Part shown: in pieces, positions 8,320 through 16,743 of the stretch
Layout: each line of letters begins with the position of its first letter
Position numbering within the stretch: position 1 is the stretch's first letter
Assembly (NCBI RefSeq): GCF_030814015.1
Contig: NZ_JAUSUL010000004.1
Coordinates: 124,001 to 188,000 of the forward strand
DNA: 64,000 bases
Direction: 5' to 3'
Source of the DNA: Amorphus orientalis
GTDB taxonomy: Bacteria; Pseudomonadota; Alphaproteobacteria; Rhizobiales; Amorphaceae
Translations under genes and position numbers: made by a program
The notes under the pieces: generated by a model
The model's input: the letters and a program-made list of their open reading frames with translations, nothing else
The model's database searches: none
What the model was told of the DNA's origin: nothing

Positions 8320-9207
8320 TCACTCTGCGGCGTCTGCCACAGCTCCGGAATAAAGGGCAAGCGCCATCAGGCGTTCGGCGAAGAGCGCGAGATCCTGGGC
8401 CAGCGCATCGAAGCCCGCCGTCTTGCGGAAGCGCTGCTCGTCCATGTAGAGGCCCCGGTTCACTTCGATCTGGAGCGCATGCAGGCCGCTCTGGGGGCGG
8501 CCATAGTGTTCGGTGATGTAGCCGCCGGCATAGGGACGGTTGCGGCCCACGTGGTAGCCGAGATCCGACAGCAGAGCGATGGCCGTATCGGCGAGCCCCG
8601 GCGCGCAGCTGGTTCCGAACCGGTCGCCGATGATCAGGTCCGGGCGGGGCCGGTTCTCCAGACCGCGCGCCGTCGACGGCATCGAATGGCAATCCACCAG
8701 AACCGCCACTCCGAAGTTGGCCATCGTTTCGGCGAGACGGTCCCTGAGCGCCGCGTGATAGGGCTTGTAGATCCGCTCGATCCGGTCCAGCCCCTCCGCC
8801 ACCGGCAGACGGTCGCGGTAGATCTCCTCCGAATCCGCCACGACCCGCGCGATGGTTCCGAGCCCCCCCGCGACTCTGATCGAGCGGGCGTTCACGTAGG
8901 CCGGCAGCCGGCCGCTGAACATCGCAGGATCGAGTTCGTAGGGCTCCCGGTTCACGTCGAGAAAGGCGCGCGGGAAATGGGCCCGCATCAGCGGCGCGCC
9001 CAGCTCGACGACCCCTGCGAACAGCTCGTCGACGAAGGTATCCTCGGATCGCCGGATGCTTGAGGAATCAAGCCGCGAGCTGTTCAGGAAGCTTCGCGGA
9101 TAGGCGGTGCCGGAATGCGGGGAATTGAAGACGAACGGCGAGCATTGCGCGGCAGGTTCGACAATCTCAAACGGGGAAGAACTCACAAAATCGTCGATTG
9201 TCCGCAT
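8320..9207 (-). CDS. N-formylglutamate amidohydrolase family protein
   Basis: The 295-residue protein has the family blocks in order: FNSPHSGTAYP near residue 25, DVNREPYELD, LVDCHSMP (probable metal ligands D and H), NRPYAGGYITEHYG and LQIEVNRGLYMDE. N-formylglutamate amidohydrolase releases formate and glutamate in the five-step histidine degradation route; however, no other hut gene is nearby, so the physiological substrate is uncertain. The start at 9207 is preferred: a start 90 bp further upstream adds a low-complexity leader without family similarity. It is divergent from cpdR, an arrangement I recall from other Rhizobiales. Confidence 0.87.
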   Translation of the reverse strand: MRTIDDFVSSSPFEIVEPAAQCSPFVFNSPHSGTAYPRSFLNSSRLDSSSIRRSEDTFVDELFAGVVELGAPLMRAHFPRAFLDVNREPYELDPAMFSGRLPAYVNARSIRVAGGLGTIARVVADSEEIYRDRLPVAEGLDRIERIYKPYHAALRDRLAETMANFGVAVLVDCHSMPSTARGLENRPRPDLIIGDRFGTSCAPGLADTAIALLSDLGYHVGRNRPYAGGYITEHYGRPQSGLHALQIEVNRGLYMDEQRFRKTAGFDALAQDLALFAERLMALALYSGAVADAAE

Positions 9208-9421
9208 ACTGCTCGCCTTGAAGAGGAGACCCGGCTGCCCCGCGACAGCCGACACTTTGCCGTCCGTTGACCGGTTGTGTCCATCAGTCTTGCACACTTG
9301 GCGGCAACTTTCCGGAAACCTTGTTTTTTGACGCCGCTTTTACGCGCCCGGGGGCAAGAGGGAGAGCGAGACGGCGCGAAAAGACGTCGTGGGCGGCTCG
9401 AACGACACAAGGGGTTTTTCG

Positions 9422-9781
9422 TTGCGCATCCTTCTGGCCGAAGACGATCAAGACATGCGCACGTTCCTGACCAAGGCGCTGGAACGGGCGGGATATCATG
9501 TCCAGGCCTTCGACAACGGCCTGTCGGCATATGAGCGATTGCGGGAGGAGCCGTTCTCGCTGCTTCTGACCGACATCGTCATGCCCGAGATGGACGGCAT
9601 CGAGCTCGCGCGGCGCGCCACCCGCCTCGATCCCGACCTCAAGGTCATGTTCATCACCGGCTTCGCCGCCGTCGCCCTCAATCATGAAAACGACGTGCCG
9701 CGCCCCGCAAAGGTGCTGTCCAAGCCGTTCCATCTGCGCGAACTGGTGCGCGAAGTGGGCCGTATGCTGGAAGCCGCCTGA
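9422..9781 (+). CDS. cpdR: single-domain response regulator CpdR
   Basis: The 119-residue product is a lone receiver domain with the acidic pair D8-D9, the phospho-acceptor D51 (LLLTDIVMPEMDG), T79 and K101 (VLSKPF). In Caulobacter, unphosphorylated CpdR primes the ClpXP protease to degrade CtrA and other cell-cycle proteins, and phosphorylation by the CckA-ChpT relay turns it off. A TTG start at 9422 is chosen: AAGGGG lies at a suitable distance, the protein then begins directly with RILLAEDD, and the aspartate falls at position 51, the number used for Caulobacter CpdR. The alternative ATG at 9389 adds 11 unrelated residues. It ends with two alanines, which I recall as part of the ClpXP recognition tail. 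Confidence 0.9.
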   Translation: MRILLAEDDQDMRTFLTKALERAGYHVQAFDNGLSAYERLREEPFSLLLTDIVMPEMDGIELARRATRLDPDLKVMFITGFAAVALNHENDVPRPAKVLSKPFHLRELVREVGRMLEAA

Positions 9782-9853
9782 CCGCGGATCGCCGAACACA
9801 CGCTCCGCGCGCCTCCGTCATCCCCAGCCGGCGCGGGATTTTTCCCGAACGTT

Positions 9854-9882
9854 CTTGCGAGCGCCGACGAACCTCGCTATAC
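9854..9882 (+). promoter_or_regulatory. candidate sigma-70 promoter for tRNA-Val
   Basis: CTTGCG at 9854-9859 and CTATAC at 9877-9882 are separated by 17 bases, close to the alphaproteobacterial consensus CTTGAC-N17-CTATAT. The predicted transcript would start near 9889, giving a leader of about 110 bases ahead of the tRNA. That is long, so the match is only suggestive. Confidence 0.4.
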
Positions 9883-9999
9883 GCACGGGTCTCGATTGGC
9901 TGCGGGCGCCGGGCGCTCGACGGTCTCGGGTTTCTGCCACATTCCGATCTGCGGCATCTCCCCTCCGGAGGCCTGAAGTCAGATCCGGATGGGCACATC

Positions 10000-10074
10000 G
10001 GGCGGTTAGCTCAGCGGGAGAGCGCTACCTTGACACGGTAGAGGTCACTGGTTCAATCCCAGTACCGCCCACCA
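10000..10074 (+). tRNA. tRNA-Val (anticodon GAC)
   Basis: The sequence folds into a complete cloverleaf. The acceptor stem is GGGCGGT (10000-10006) with ACCGCCC (10064-10070), the D-arm is TAGCTCAGCGGGAGAGC, and the anticodon arm is CTACC-TTGACAC-GGTAG with anticodon GAC. The T-arm contains GGTTCAATCC. The terminal CCA is encoded (10072-10074). It reads GUC and, by G-U wobble, GUU valine codons. It lies just after cpdR on the same strand. I see no integrase or repeated tRNA 3' end that would suggest use as an integration site. Confidence 0.97.
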
Positions 10075-10140
10075 TCTGCTCCACCGGAAAACGCGGTTTG
10101 CGGGCATCGGATCGGAGCACCGGTCCGGACAGTCCAGCCG

Positions 10141-10713
10141 ATGACGAGAACCTGGTTTCTGCAGAACTGGATGAACACCGGCTTCATCGCGGGCCTGTTT
10201 CTCCTCGCCGTCATCCCGTTTCTCGACCAGGCGCGGGATCCCGCCTTCCTGCTGATCTATCTCCAGCTTCCGCTCTACATGCTGCATCAGCTCGAGGAGC
10301 ACACCGGCGACCGCTTTCGCCGCTATCTCAACGCGACGATGGCCGGCGGCAAGCCCGCGCTGACCCCGACGGCCGTGGTCGTGATCAATGTGGGCGGCGT
10401 GTGGCTGGTCGACCTGGCCGCGATCTACCTTGCTGCGTTCGTCTCGCTCGGTCTCGGGCTGATCGCCATCTATCTCACCCTGGTCAACGCCCTGGTGCAT
10501 GTCGCCGGCGCGGTCCGGGAGCGGCGCTACAATCCGGGGCTGGTGACCGCGATCGTCCTGTTTCTTCCCGCCAGCATCGTCGGCCTGGCGACGATCTCGG
10601 GACGCCCGGGCGTCACCCCGACCGAGCATGGGATCGGTCTCGCCGTGGCGATCCTGATCCATGTCGCGATCATCGTGCATGTGAAGCGGCGGGCAGCTTC
10701 TCTTCCGGCCTGA
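10141..10713 (+). CDS. HXXEE domain-containing membrane protein
   Basis: The 190-residue protein has about five hydrophobic segments and the motif HQLEEH at residues 49-54, which names the HXXEE family. A conserved basic/aromatic stretch (DRFRRYLN) follows, and a later histidine in NALVHVAGAVRERRYNPG completes the pattern. The acidic and histidine residues lie near membrane helices and could bind a metal, but the family has no known function. It starts 66 bp after the tRNA and stands alone. Confidence 0.8.
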   Translation: MTRTWFLQNWMNTGFIAGLFLLAVIPFLDQARDPAFLLIYLQLPLYMLHQLEEHTGDRFRRYLNATMAGGKPALTPTAVVVINVGGVWLVDLAAIYLAAFVSLGLGLIAIYLTLVNALVHVAGAVRERRYNPGLVTAIVLFLPASIVGLATISGRPGVTPTEHGIGLAVAILIHVAIIVHVKRRAASLPA

Positions 10714-10859
10714 CCGCGGACCATCCGGAGCCCGGATTCATCACATCCCGTTCAGAAGCGGCCCGCCGGGGTGTCAACGACGGGTGCGCGATCACACCTC
10801 TTGCCTTGGATCTTTTTGGCGGTCACCGCCATTACCCATCCATCGCAAAGGAGGTGTTC

Positions 10860-12086
10860 ATGCGCCCGCTGACCCCGTCGCTTGCCCTGGTCGTTCTCAT
10901 GGCCGCTGCCCCTGCCCTGGCCCAGTCCGGCCGCGCGCCTGCCGTCTCCGGCCCACCCAACGCGCCCGACCAGCAACCGGCGTTCGAGGCCCAGACGCGG
11001 GCGCCGCAGCCGCCGCGGGATGCAGCGGTCTCAGTGGAAACCGTCGCCCAGCGGCTGCCCCAGGTATGGGCGATGGAACTCCTGCCCGACGGGCGCATGC
11101 TGGTGACGGCCAAGAGCGGCGCCATGCACATCGTCGGCCAGAACGGGCGCGCCGGACCGCCGATCAGAGGCGTTCCGCAGGTGGACTCCCGGGGACAGGG
11201 CGGTCTTCTCGACGTGGCGCTCGCCCCGGACTTCGACACCAGCAACACCATCTTCTTCTCCTTCTCCGAACCCCGCGGCAACCGCACGAACGCCACCAGC
11301 GTCGCCCGTGCGCAGCTGTCCACGAACGACCAGGGCGGTGGACAGCTTTCCGATGTCGAGGTGATCTTCCAGCAGACGCCGGCCTATGCCGGAACCAAGC
11401 ACTTCGGCTCCCGGCTCGCATTCGCCCCGGACGGGACGCTTTTCGTGACCGTCGGCGAGCGCTCGGACACGCCGATCCGGGACCAGGCCCAGGACCTGGA
11501 TTCCGGCCTCGGCAAGGTGTTCCGGATCAATCCGGACGGATCGATCCCGTCCGACAATCCGTTCGTCGGCAATGACGCCGCTCAGCCGGCGATCTGGTCC
11601 TACGGCCACCGCAATCTTCAGTCCGCGACGATGGACGATGAGGGCCGGCTGTGGACCGTCGAGCACGGTCCGCGCGGCGGCGACGAACTCAACCAGCCGC
11701 AGCCGGGTCTGAACTACGGCTGGCCGGTCATCACCTACGGCATCAACTACGGCGGCTCGCCGGTCGGCCAGGGCATCACCGCCCAGGAAGGGATGGAGCA
11801 GCCAGTCTATTACTGGGATCCGGTCATCGCCCCGTCGGGTATGGACTACTACGCCGATGGGCCGATCGAGGCATGGCGCGGCGCCTTCCTCGTGGGCGGC
11901 CTCCAGAGCCGGGGCATCGTGATCCTGCACATGGAGGACGGCCAGGTCGCCTATGAGGAGCGCCTGCCGCTGCAGGCCCGCACCCGCGACGTCAAGGTCG
12001 GCCCGGACGGTGCGGTTTATGCGGTCACCGAAGGCGGCGGCGGCAGTTCCATCGTCCGCATCACCAGTTCCGCGCAAGCCGATTGA
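10860..12086 (+). CDS. secreted PQQ-dependent aldose sugar dehydrogenase (YliI-like)
   Basis: The 408-residue protein carries a Sec signal peptide (about residues 1-22, ending ALAQ) and a soluble glucose/sorbosone dehydrogenase beta-propeller. Recognisable blocks are WAMELLPDGRMLVT, GLLDVALAPDF, GSRLAFAPDGTLFVTVGERS, WSYGHRNLQ, WTVEHGPRGGDE and LNYGWPVITYG. Relatives such as E. coli YliI oxidise aldose sugars in the periplasm using PQQ and calcium. No PQQ synthesis genes lie in this window. The start is set by a strong AAGGAGG 6 bases before the ATG at 10860. The same frame stays open far upstream, across the tRNA, but that part is not coding. A strong terminator follows. Confidence 0.92.
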   Translation: MRPLTPSLALVVLMAAAPALAQSGRAPAVSGPPNAPDQQPAFEAQTRAPQPPRDAAVSVETVAQRLPQVWAMELLPDGRMLVTAKSGAMHIVGQNGRAGPPIRGVPQVDSRGQGGLLDVALAPDFDTSNTIFFSFSEPRGNRTNATSVARAQLSTNDQGGGQLSDVEVIFQQTPAYAGTKHFGSRLAFAPDGTLFVTVGERSDTPIRDQAQDLDSGLGKVFRINPDGSIPSDNPFVGNDAAQPAIWSYGHRNLQSATMDDEGRLWTVEHGPRGGDELNQPQPGLNYGWPVITYGINYGGSPVGQGITAQEGMEQPVYYWDPVIAPSGMDYYADGPIEAWRGAFLVGGLQSRGIVILHMEDGQVAYEERLPLQARTRDVKVGPDGAVYAVTEGGGGSSIVRITSSAQAD

Positions 12087-12115
12087 GCCAGACAAGGCGC
12101 ACAAGATTGCAGGCG

Positions 12116-12145
12116 GGGCCGCATTCATCGGATGCGGCCCTTTTT
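12116..12145 (+). terminator. Rho-independent terminator after the sugar dehydrogenase gene
   Basis: A perfect 9-bp stem GGGCCGCAT (12116-12124) pairs with ATGCGGCCC (12132-12140) across a 7-base loop and is followed by five T residues. It lies 30 bp after the stop codon of the sugar dehydrogenase gene and separates it from the downstream diguanylate cyclase. Confidence 0.88.
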
Positions 12146-12306
12146 CTCGCTCGCGCCAGACGGACTTCTTTTCATGCCGGACCCAAAACCGTCACAGGGC
12201 CCTGCCACGATCACAGTCACGGTGAGGCGAAACCGCCGATCTCTCGGTATCGGTTTCCTCACCTCGGCGGACGCGGATCCGCGACGGGCAGAGAGGATCT
12301 GACCGG

Positions 12307-13389
12307 TTGATTGAACTCGGGCTCGAGCTGTTCAGCAATCTAGGCCTGCTCGCGTTCATCGCAGTCGCCTACTCAATTCTACCGCGCGATCGGAGCCAGC
12401 GACCGCGTCCCGTCCCGCTCGGTCTGCTTTTCGGGATCGGAGCGATCCTGACGATGCTCGACCCGGTGCGCATCGGACCGGATCTGCACATCGATTCGCG
12501 AACCACGATCATCGTCCTGGCTGGCTATTTCGGGGGACCGGTGGCCGGCCTCCTTGCGGCGGTCATTGCAGCCATTTTCCGGGCGGGAATCGGTGGCATC
12601 GGAGCACAGCCGGGCATTCTCGCGATCGGAATTGCCGCCGGAATCGGCCTGTTCGGCTATTTCTTCATGCGGCGGCCCGGCCAGCCGCCCACCTACCGCG
12701 CCCTTATCCTGTTCTCCCTGTTGTCTCCCATTCCGACCGTCGCGGTGTTGCTCCTGCCCTGGGAGCTCGCCATGTCGACCCTCGCCGTGACCCTACTGCC
12801 GACCGCCATCCTGAGAGCCCTCGGCGTGGTCCTTCTCGGCACCATCATGATCCACGAAGAGCGGCGGATCGCGGCGGAGGCGCGGGTCCGGCAACTGGCC
12901 TCGACCGACGAACTCAGCGGCCTCGCCAACCGGCGGTGTTTCTATTCGGAACTCGGGCACGAACTGGAACGCCGGGAAATATCCGGAGGCAGCGTCTCGG
13001 TACTGCTGGTCGACATCGATCGCTTCAAGTCGATCAACGACAGCTATGGCCACCCCCGTGGCGATGACGTCATCCGCCGGCTGGCGGACGCGCTGCGGCG
13101 GACGTGCCGGGCATCGGATCTGTCGGCCCGGATCGGCGGCGAGGAATTCGCCGTCCTTCTTCCCGAGACCGGCGCGAAACCGGCGCAGGAGCTGGCCGAA
13201 AGGATACGCTCCACCGTCGAGCAGGAAACCGTAGCGACCCCGCAGGGCAACATCCACTTCACCGTGAGCATAGGCGTCGGAACCAGCACACCCGTCGCTC
13301 CGACCATCGAGACCCTTATGAATGCAGCCGACAGCGCCCTCTACGCTGCCAAGCAGGGCGGACGCAATCAGATCGCGTTCGGCTTCTGA
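12307..13389 (+). CDS. diguanylate cyclase with LytS-type 5TM sensor (5TMR_LYT-GGDEF)
   Basis: The 360-residue protein has an N-terminal hydrophobic region (about 1-180) with the LytS/YhcK-type receptor pattern, including HIDSRTTIIVLAGYFGGP and FRAGIGGIGAQPG. A C-terminal GGDEF domain follows from about residue 198 (STDELSGLANRR). The active-site motif is GGEEF (277-281), and an inhibitory-site RASD lies exactly five residues before it (268-271), so the enzyme should make cyclic di-GMP and be subject to product inhibition. The translation start is a TTG at 12307 preceded by AGAGAGGA. The gene converges with a second diguanylate cyclase gene 54 bp away. The signal sensed is unknown. Confidence 0.9.
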   Translation: MIELGLELFSNLGLLAFIAVAYSILPRDRSQRPRPVPLGLLFGIGAILTMLDPVRIGPDLHIDSRTTIIVLAGYFGGPVAGLLAAVIAAIFRAGIGGIGAQPGILAIGIAAGIGLFGYFFMRRPGQPPTYRALILFSLLSPIPTVAVLLLPWELAMSTLAVTLLPTAILRALGVVLLGTIMIHEERRIAAEARVRQLASTDELSGLANRRCFYSELGHELERREISGGSVSVLLVDIDRFKSINDSYGHPRGDDVIRRLADALRRTCRASDLSARIGGEEFAVLLPETGAKPAQELAERIRSTVEQETVATPQGNIHFTVSIGVGTSTPVAPTIETLMNAADSALYAAKQGGRNQIAFGF

Positions 13390-13443
13390 AGTCGCTCTGC
13401 GCCGCTCCGAGGCTGCCGGCAGCGCAGGGTCGCACGCCGCCAC

Positions 13444-14469
13444 TCAGGCCGGACGATTCCCGTAGGTCTCGATCCGGTCCCTGCCCCCGACCTTCGCCAG
13501 ATAGAGGGCACGATCGGCGCGCTCGTAGACGTTCGTGAGATCTTCGCCGCCGAGCGCCTCGGTCAGCCCGGCTGAGAACGTGTAGCGGAAATCCGGAACA
13601 TCGGGCAGCGGCGCCGACTCCCGGATGCGCTCGAGCATTCTGATCAGGATCTGCCGAGCCACCTCCAGCGGCGCTCCGGGAACGACCAGAGCGAACTCTT
13701 CGCCGCCGACGCGGCCCAGACAATCGCCGCGACGAACGAGCTCCTGGGTCTTCGTCGTGAAGTCCTTGAGGATCGCATCGCCGATGTGATGGCCGAACCG
13801 GTCGTTGATCGACTTGAAGCGGTCCAGGTCGAGGATCGCGAAACTGCCCACGACCTTCCCCTGCACCGATCCCTGCAGCATGTCGTTGGCGCGCGCCAGG
13901 GTGAAGCGCCGGTTCGCGAGCCCCGTCAGATCGTCGGTCTGGGCGGCCTTGAGGGCAAAATCGCGGTCCTGGCGCACCGAGCGTTCGTCGGCCTTCATGG
14001 AGGTCACGTCGCTGGCCACGCACAGCATCCATCCCTCCGCGTCGACGGTCTCCGTCATCCACAGCCACCGCCCGTCGACGACGTCGGTCTCGAACGCCCG
14101 GAACGGCACCTTTCCCCGCCGTGAAATCGTACTGTGGAGCCAGGCTTCGAAATCTTCGGTCTGGATGACGGTGCCGCGACCGGCGTGAAAGTTCCGGCGC
14201 ATCAGCTCTGACCAGAGCGGTGTCTCGCCACGCTCAAGGAAGAAGGTGGTCCGGAACGCGCGGTTGGCCCAGCGCAGCCGGTCGGATCCGTCGAACAGCG
14301 CCATCAGGACGGCTGAGTTTTCAGCCAGTCGCGGCACCCGCATCAGGACGCTTTCGTCGAGGCCTTGGGGACCATGGCGCTGCGGAACTTCGTCAGAAGG
14401 CGGATCTACATGCCGCAAAGTCGGCCTCCACACTCCCCGGGAGCATCGCCTCTTCAGACCGTATCGCAC
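13444..14469 (-). CDS. PAS-type sensor diguanylate cyclase (PAS-GGDEF)
   Basis: The 341-residue frame has a PAS-like sensor at about residues 43-160 (NSAVLMALFDGSDRLRWANR, then WLWMTETVDAEGWMLCVASD) and a GGDEF domain from about residue 177. The catalytic motif GGEEF (255-259) and the inhibitory RRGD (246-249) are intact, predicting an active, feedback-inhibited cyclase. There is no membrane segment, so it should be cytosolic. The start is uncertain: a GTG at 14469 gives the longest form, a GTG at about residue 13 or a TTG at 18 could also serve, and an ATG at 14343 would cut into the conserved LDESVL segment. The gene faces the other diguanylate cyclase gene tail to tail. Confidence 0.87.
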   Translation of the reverse strand: MRYGLKRRCSRGVWRPTLRHVDPPSDEVPQRHGPQGLDESVLMRVPRLAENSAVLMALFDGSDRLRWANRAFRTTFFLERGETPLWSELMRRNFHAGRGTVIQTEDFEAWLHSTISRRGKVPFRAFETDVVDGRWLWMTETVDAEGWMLCVASDVTSMKADERSVRQDRDFALKAAQTDDLTGLANRRFTLARANDMLQGSVQGKVVGSFAILDLDRFKSINDRFGHHIGDAILKDFTTKTQELVRRGDCLGRVGGEEFALVVPGAPLEVARQILIRMLERIRESAPLPDVPDFRYTFSAGLTEALGGEDLTNVYERADRALYLAKVGGRDRIETYGNRPA

Positions 14470-14634
14470 CCAATCGGAATGAACCGCTCAAGCACCTCAA
14501 TTGCAGGCCATGTCAGATTCGATTGCCCTCCCGGCTCCCTCGGGAAGACCTCCGGCGGCATCCGCAATGCAGCCCGCAGTCGAAATCTAGCAGACTCGGC
14601 TTGACTGGTGCACGCCTCATGTCATTGTCCATAT

Positions 14635-15204
14635 ATGAGCGAATTTCCCATTTCAGAGAATATCGATCGTCGCCTCGCCGTCCGGCTGCGCGCGCTCCGG
14701 CTGGAGCGGGGCTGGTCCCTCGACACGCTGGCGGGCCTGAGCGGGGTCAGCCGGGCGACACTGTCCCGGCTCGAGAACGCCGAAGTCAGCGGCACCGCAA
14801 GCGTTCTCGGCCGGTTGTGCGCCGCCTACGAGATCCCGCTTTCCCGGCTGATGCTCCTGGCCGAGGGCGATTTTGCCGCCCGGATCGAGCCGGATGCGCA
14901 ACCGGTATGGACCGACCCGGAAACCGGATTTCGCCGTCGCTCCGTGTCGCCGCCCGCCCACCTGCTTGCCGGCGAGGTCCTGGAAGGAACGCTGCCGGCT
15001 GCGACGCGGATCTCCTATCCGGCCCCGCCCCGGCAGGGCCTGGAACATCATCTCGTGATGATCGAGGGCCGGCTCGACCTGACCGTCGACGACGAGCGGC
15101 ACGGACTGACCGGCGGCGACTGCCTGCGCTACCGCCTGTTCGGCGCGAGCCATTTCGAAACGCCCGCCGATGCCGGCGCGCGCTACTTCCTGTTCATGGT
15201 GTGA
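14635..15204 (+). CDS. XRE family transcriptional regulator with C-terminal cupin sensor
   Basis: The 189-residue protein combines an XRE helix-turn-helix at about residues 10-65 (LRALRLERGWSLDTLAGLSGVSRATLSRLEN) with a double-stranded beta-helix cupin domain (about 105-189; LEHHLVMIEGRLDLTV, LTGGDCLRYRLFG). Such regulators bind a small molecule in the cupin pocket and control nearby genes. The following acetyltransferase gene starts 10 bp after its stop, so it is probably the co-transcribed partner. The ATG at 14635 fits the family N-terminus better than the frame's upstream start. Confidence 0.9.
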   Translation: MSEFPISENIDRRLAVRLRALRLERGWSLDTLAGLSGVSRATLSRLENAEVSGTASVLGRLCAAYEIPLSRLMLLAEGDFAARIEPDAQPVWTDPETGFRRRSVSPPAHLLAGEVLEGTLPAATRISYPAPPRQGLEHHLVMIEGRLDLTVDDERHGLTGGDCLRYRLFGASHFETPADAGARYFLFMV

Positions 15205-15214
15205 GGACCCACCG

Positions 15215-15754
15215 ATGGCACAAGCCGTTCACATCTCGATCCTGGCGCCCGCGGCCTTCGACGCGCGCATGGGCGACCTGGCGAGCCTTCTGCTGGCGTG
15301 CGTGGAGGACGGCGCCAGCGTGAATTTCATCCTGCCCTTCACCGAACCGCAAGCGCTGGCGTACTGGGAAGCGAAGGTGCGCGCGCCCGTGCAGTCCGGG
15401 GCCCGGATCGTCTGGATCGCGGAGACCGGGGGACGGATCGTCGGAACGGTCCAGCTCGACATCGACACGCCGCCCAACCAGCCGCACCGCGCCGAGGTGA
15501 CCAAGCTGCTGGTTCACCCCGAGGCCCGCAGGCAGGGCATCGCCCGCCGGCTGATGCAGACCCTGGAGGCGCACGCCGCCGGTCTCGGGCGCACGCTGCT
15601 GACCCTCGACACGCGCACCGGCGACAAGGCTGAGCCGCTCTATTCCTCGCTCGGGTTCGTCACGGTCGGCACCATCCCCCGGTTCTGCCGTGACACGATC
15701 GAAGAGCGGTGGGACGCGACAACCCTGATGTACAAGCATCTGGACGCGGCCTGA
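15215..15754 (+). CDS. GNAT family N-acetyltransferase
   Basis: The 179-residue protein has the GNAT fold. The acetyl-CoA-binding motif lies at VTKLLVHPEARRQGIARRLM (R-x-x-G-I-A/G), followed by LLTLDTRTGDKAEPLYSSLGF, the usual motif B. The central part contains GTVQLDIDTPPNQPHRAEV. The acceptor is unknown; relatives are often annotated as acetyltransferases for small amines or antibiotics, without proof. It is translated 10 bp after the XRE-cupin regulator gene, probably from the same mRNA. Confidence 0.9.
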   Translation: MAQAVHISILAPAAFDARMGDLASLLLACVEDGASVNFILPFTEPQALAYWEAKVRAPVQSGARIVWIAETGGRIVGTVQLDIDTPPNQPHRAEVTKLLVHPEARRQGIARRLMQTLEAHAAGLGRTLLTLDTRTGDKAEPLYSSLGFVTVGTIPRFCRDTIEERWDATTLMYKHLDAA

Positions 15755-15918
15755 GATCGTCGCCGTCCCCGCTGGGATCGCCCGTGCGGCGGAATGGTCG
15801 GCAAGGCTGAACGGAGGAACCGGTTGCGCGCAACGGTGTTTGCCGTTTGTCTGGCGACACCTGCGGGCGCCCCCGCGCGCTTGCGTGCCCTTCCCCCACC
15901 CGGTGTCGGAGTTCCTCC

Positions 15919-16623
15919 ATGACCGACCTTTCCGCATTCCCGATCGCCAAGCGCTGGCCTGCCCAGCATCCCGACCGCCTGCAGCTCTATTCCTTCCCGA
16001 CCCCGAACGGCGTGAAGGTGTCGATCGCGCTGGAGGAAACCGGCCTGCCCTACGAGGCGCACAAGGTCGACATCACCAACGACGAGACCTGGACGGACGA
16101 CTTCCTGGCGCTCAACCCGAACGGAAAGATCCCCGCGATCATCGATCCCGACGGCCCGGGCGGACAACCGTTCGGCCTGTTCGAATCCGGCGCCATCCTC
16201 GTTTATCTCGCCGACAAGACGGGCAAGCTGGTGCCAACGGATCCGGCTCTGCGCTACGAAACCATCCAGTGGGTGTTCTTCCAGATGGGCCATATCGGCC
16301 CGATGTTCGGGCAGCTCGGCTTCTTCTACAAATTCGCCGGCAAGGACATCGAGGACAAGCGGCCGCTGGAGCGCTACGCCAACGAGACCAAGCGGCTGCT
16401 GGGCGTGCTGGAAACCCGGCTCGACGGACGCGAGTGGATCATGGGCGACACCTATTCGATCGCCGACATCTCGATGATGGGCTGGGTGCGCGGCCTCGTT
16501 CAGTTTTACGAGGCGGGCGACCTGGTCGGCTACGGCGACCTGAAGAACGTTCCGGCCTGGCTCGATCGCTGCCTCACCCGTCCTGCCGTCGAGCGCGGCC
16601 TGCAGATTCCGCCGCGCGGCTGA
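15919..16623 (+). CDS. glutathione S-transferase (YfcG/Nu-class-like)
   Basis: The 234-residue protein has an N-terminal thioredoxin-like GST domain (LQLYSFPTPNGVKVSIALEETGLPYE; ALNPNGKIPAIIDPD; LFESGAILVYLADK) and a C-terminal helical domain (DTYSIADISMMGWV, the N-capping box). The motif TPNGVKVSIALEE and the length resemble E. coli YfcG and YghU, which have disulfide-bond oxidoreductase activity with glutathione. The ATG at 15919 is preferred because the family N-terminus follows it. A 12-bp stem-loop between this gene and the convergent carbonic anhydrase gene probably ends transcription. Confidence 0.92.
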   Translation: MTDLSAFPIAKRWPAQHPDRLQLYSFPTPNGVKVSIALEETGLPYEAHKVDITNDETWTDDFLALNPNGKIPAIIDPDGPGGQPFGLFESGAILVYLADKTGKLVPTDPALRYETIQWVFFQMGHIGPMFGQLGFFYKFAGKDIEDKRPLERYANETKRLLGVLETRLDGREWIMGDTYSIADISMMGWVRGLVQFYEAGDLVGYGDLKNVPAWLDRCLTRPAVERGLQIPPRG

Positions 16624-16640
16624 TCGGAGACGCCATTGAG

Positions 16641-16667
16641 AAAGCGGCGCCAGGCTGGCGCCGCTTT
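16641..16667. terminator. probable bidirectional terminator between GST and carbonic anhydrase genes
   Basis: A perfect 12-bp inverted repeat, AAAGCGGCGCCA (16641-16652) and TGGCGCCGCTTT (16656-16667), has a 3-base loop GGC. Each arm ends in three A or T residues, so a short U tract follows the stem on either strand. It lies between two convergent genes. Confidence 0.65.
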
Positions 16668-16743
16668 CGTCATCTCGACCGCCGGCCCGACGGCCTCGGC
16701 CACACTGCCGGACGCAGGCCGTTTCAGCCTGAACCGGCGTGCC

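Noticed and set aside
10000-10074. tRNA-Val as an attachment site for an integrated element
   Set aside because: No integrase, no repeat of the tRNA 3' end nearby, and the flanking genes are ordinary core genes.
9684-10859. Long N-terminal extension of the sugar dehydrogenase frame
   Set aside because: The extension reads through the tRNA-Val gene and the HXXEE gene in another frame. The strong AAGGAGG and signal peptide place the start at 10860.
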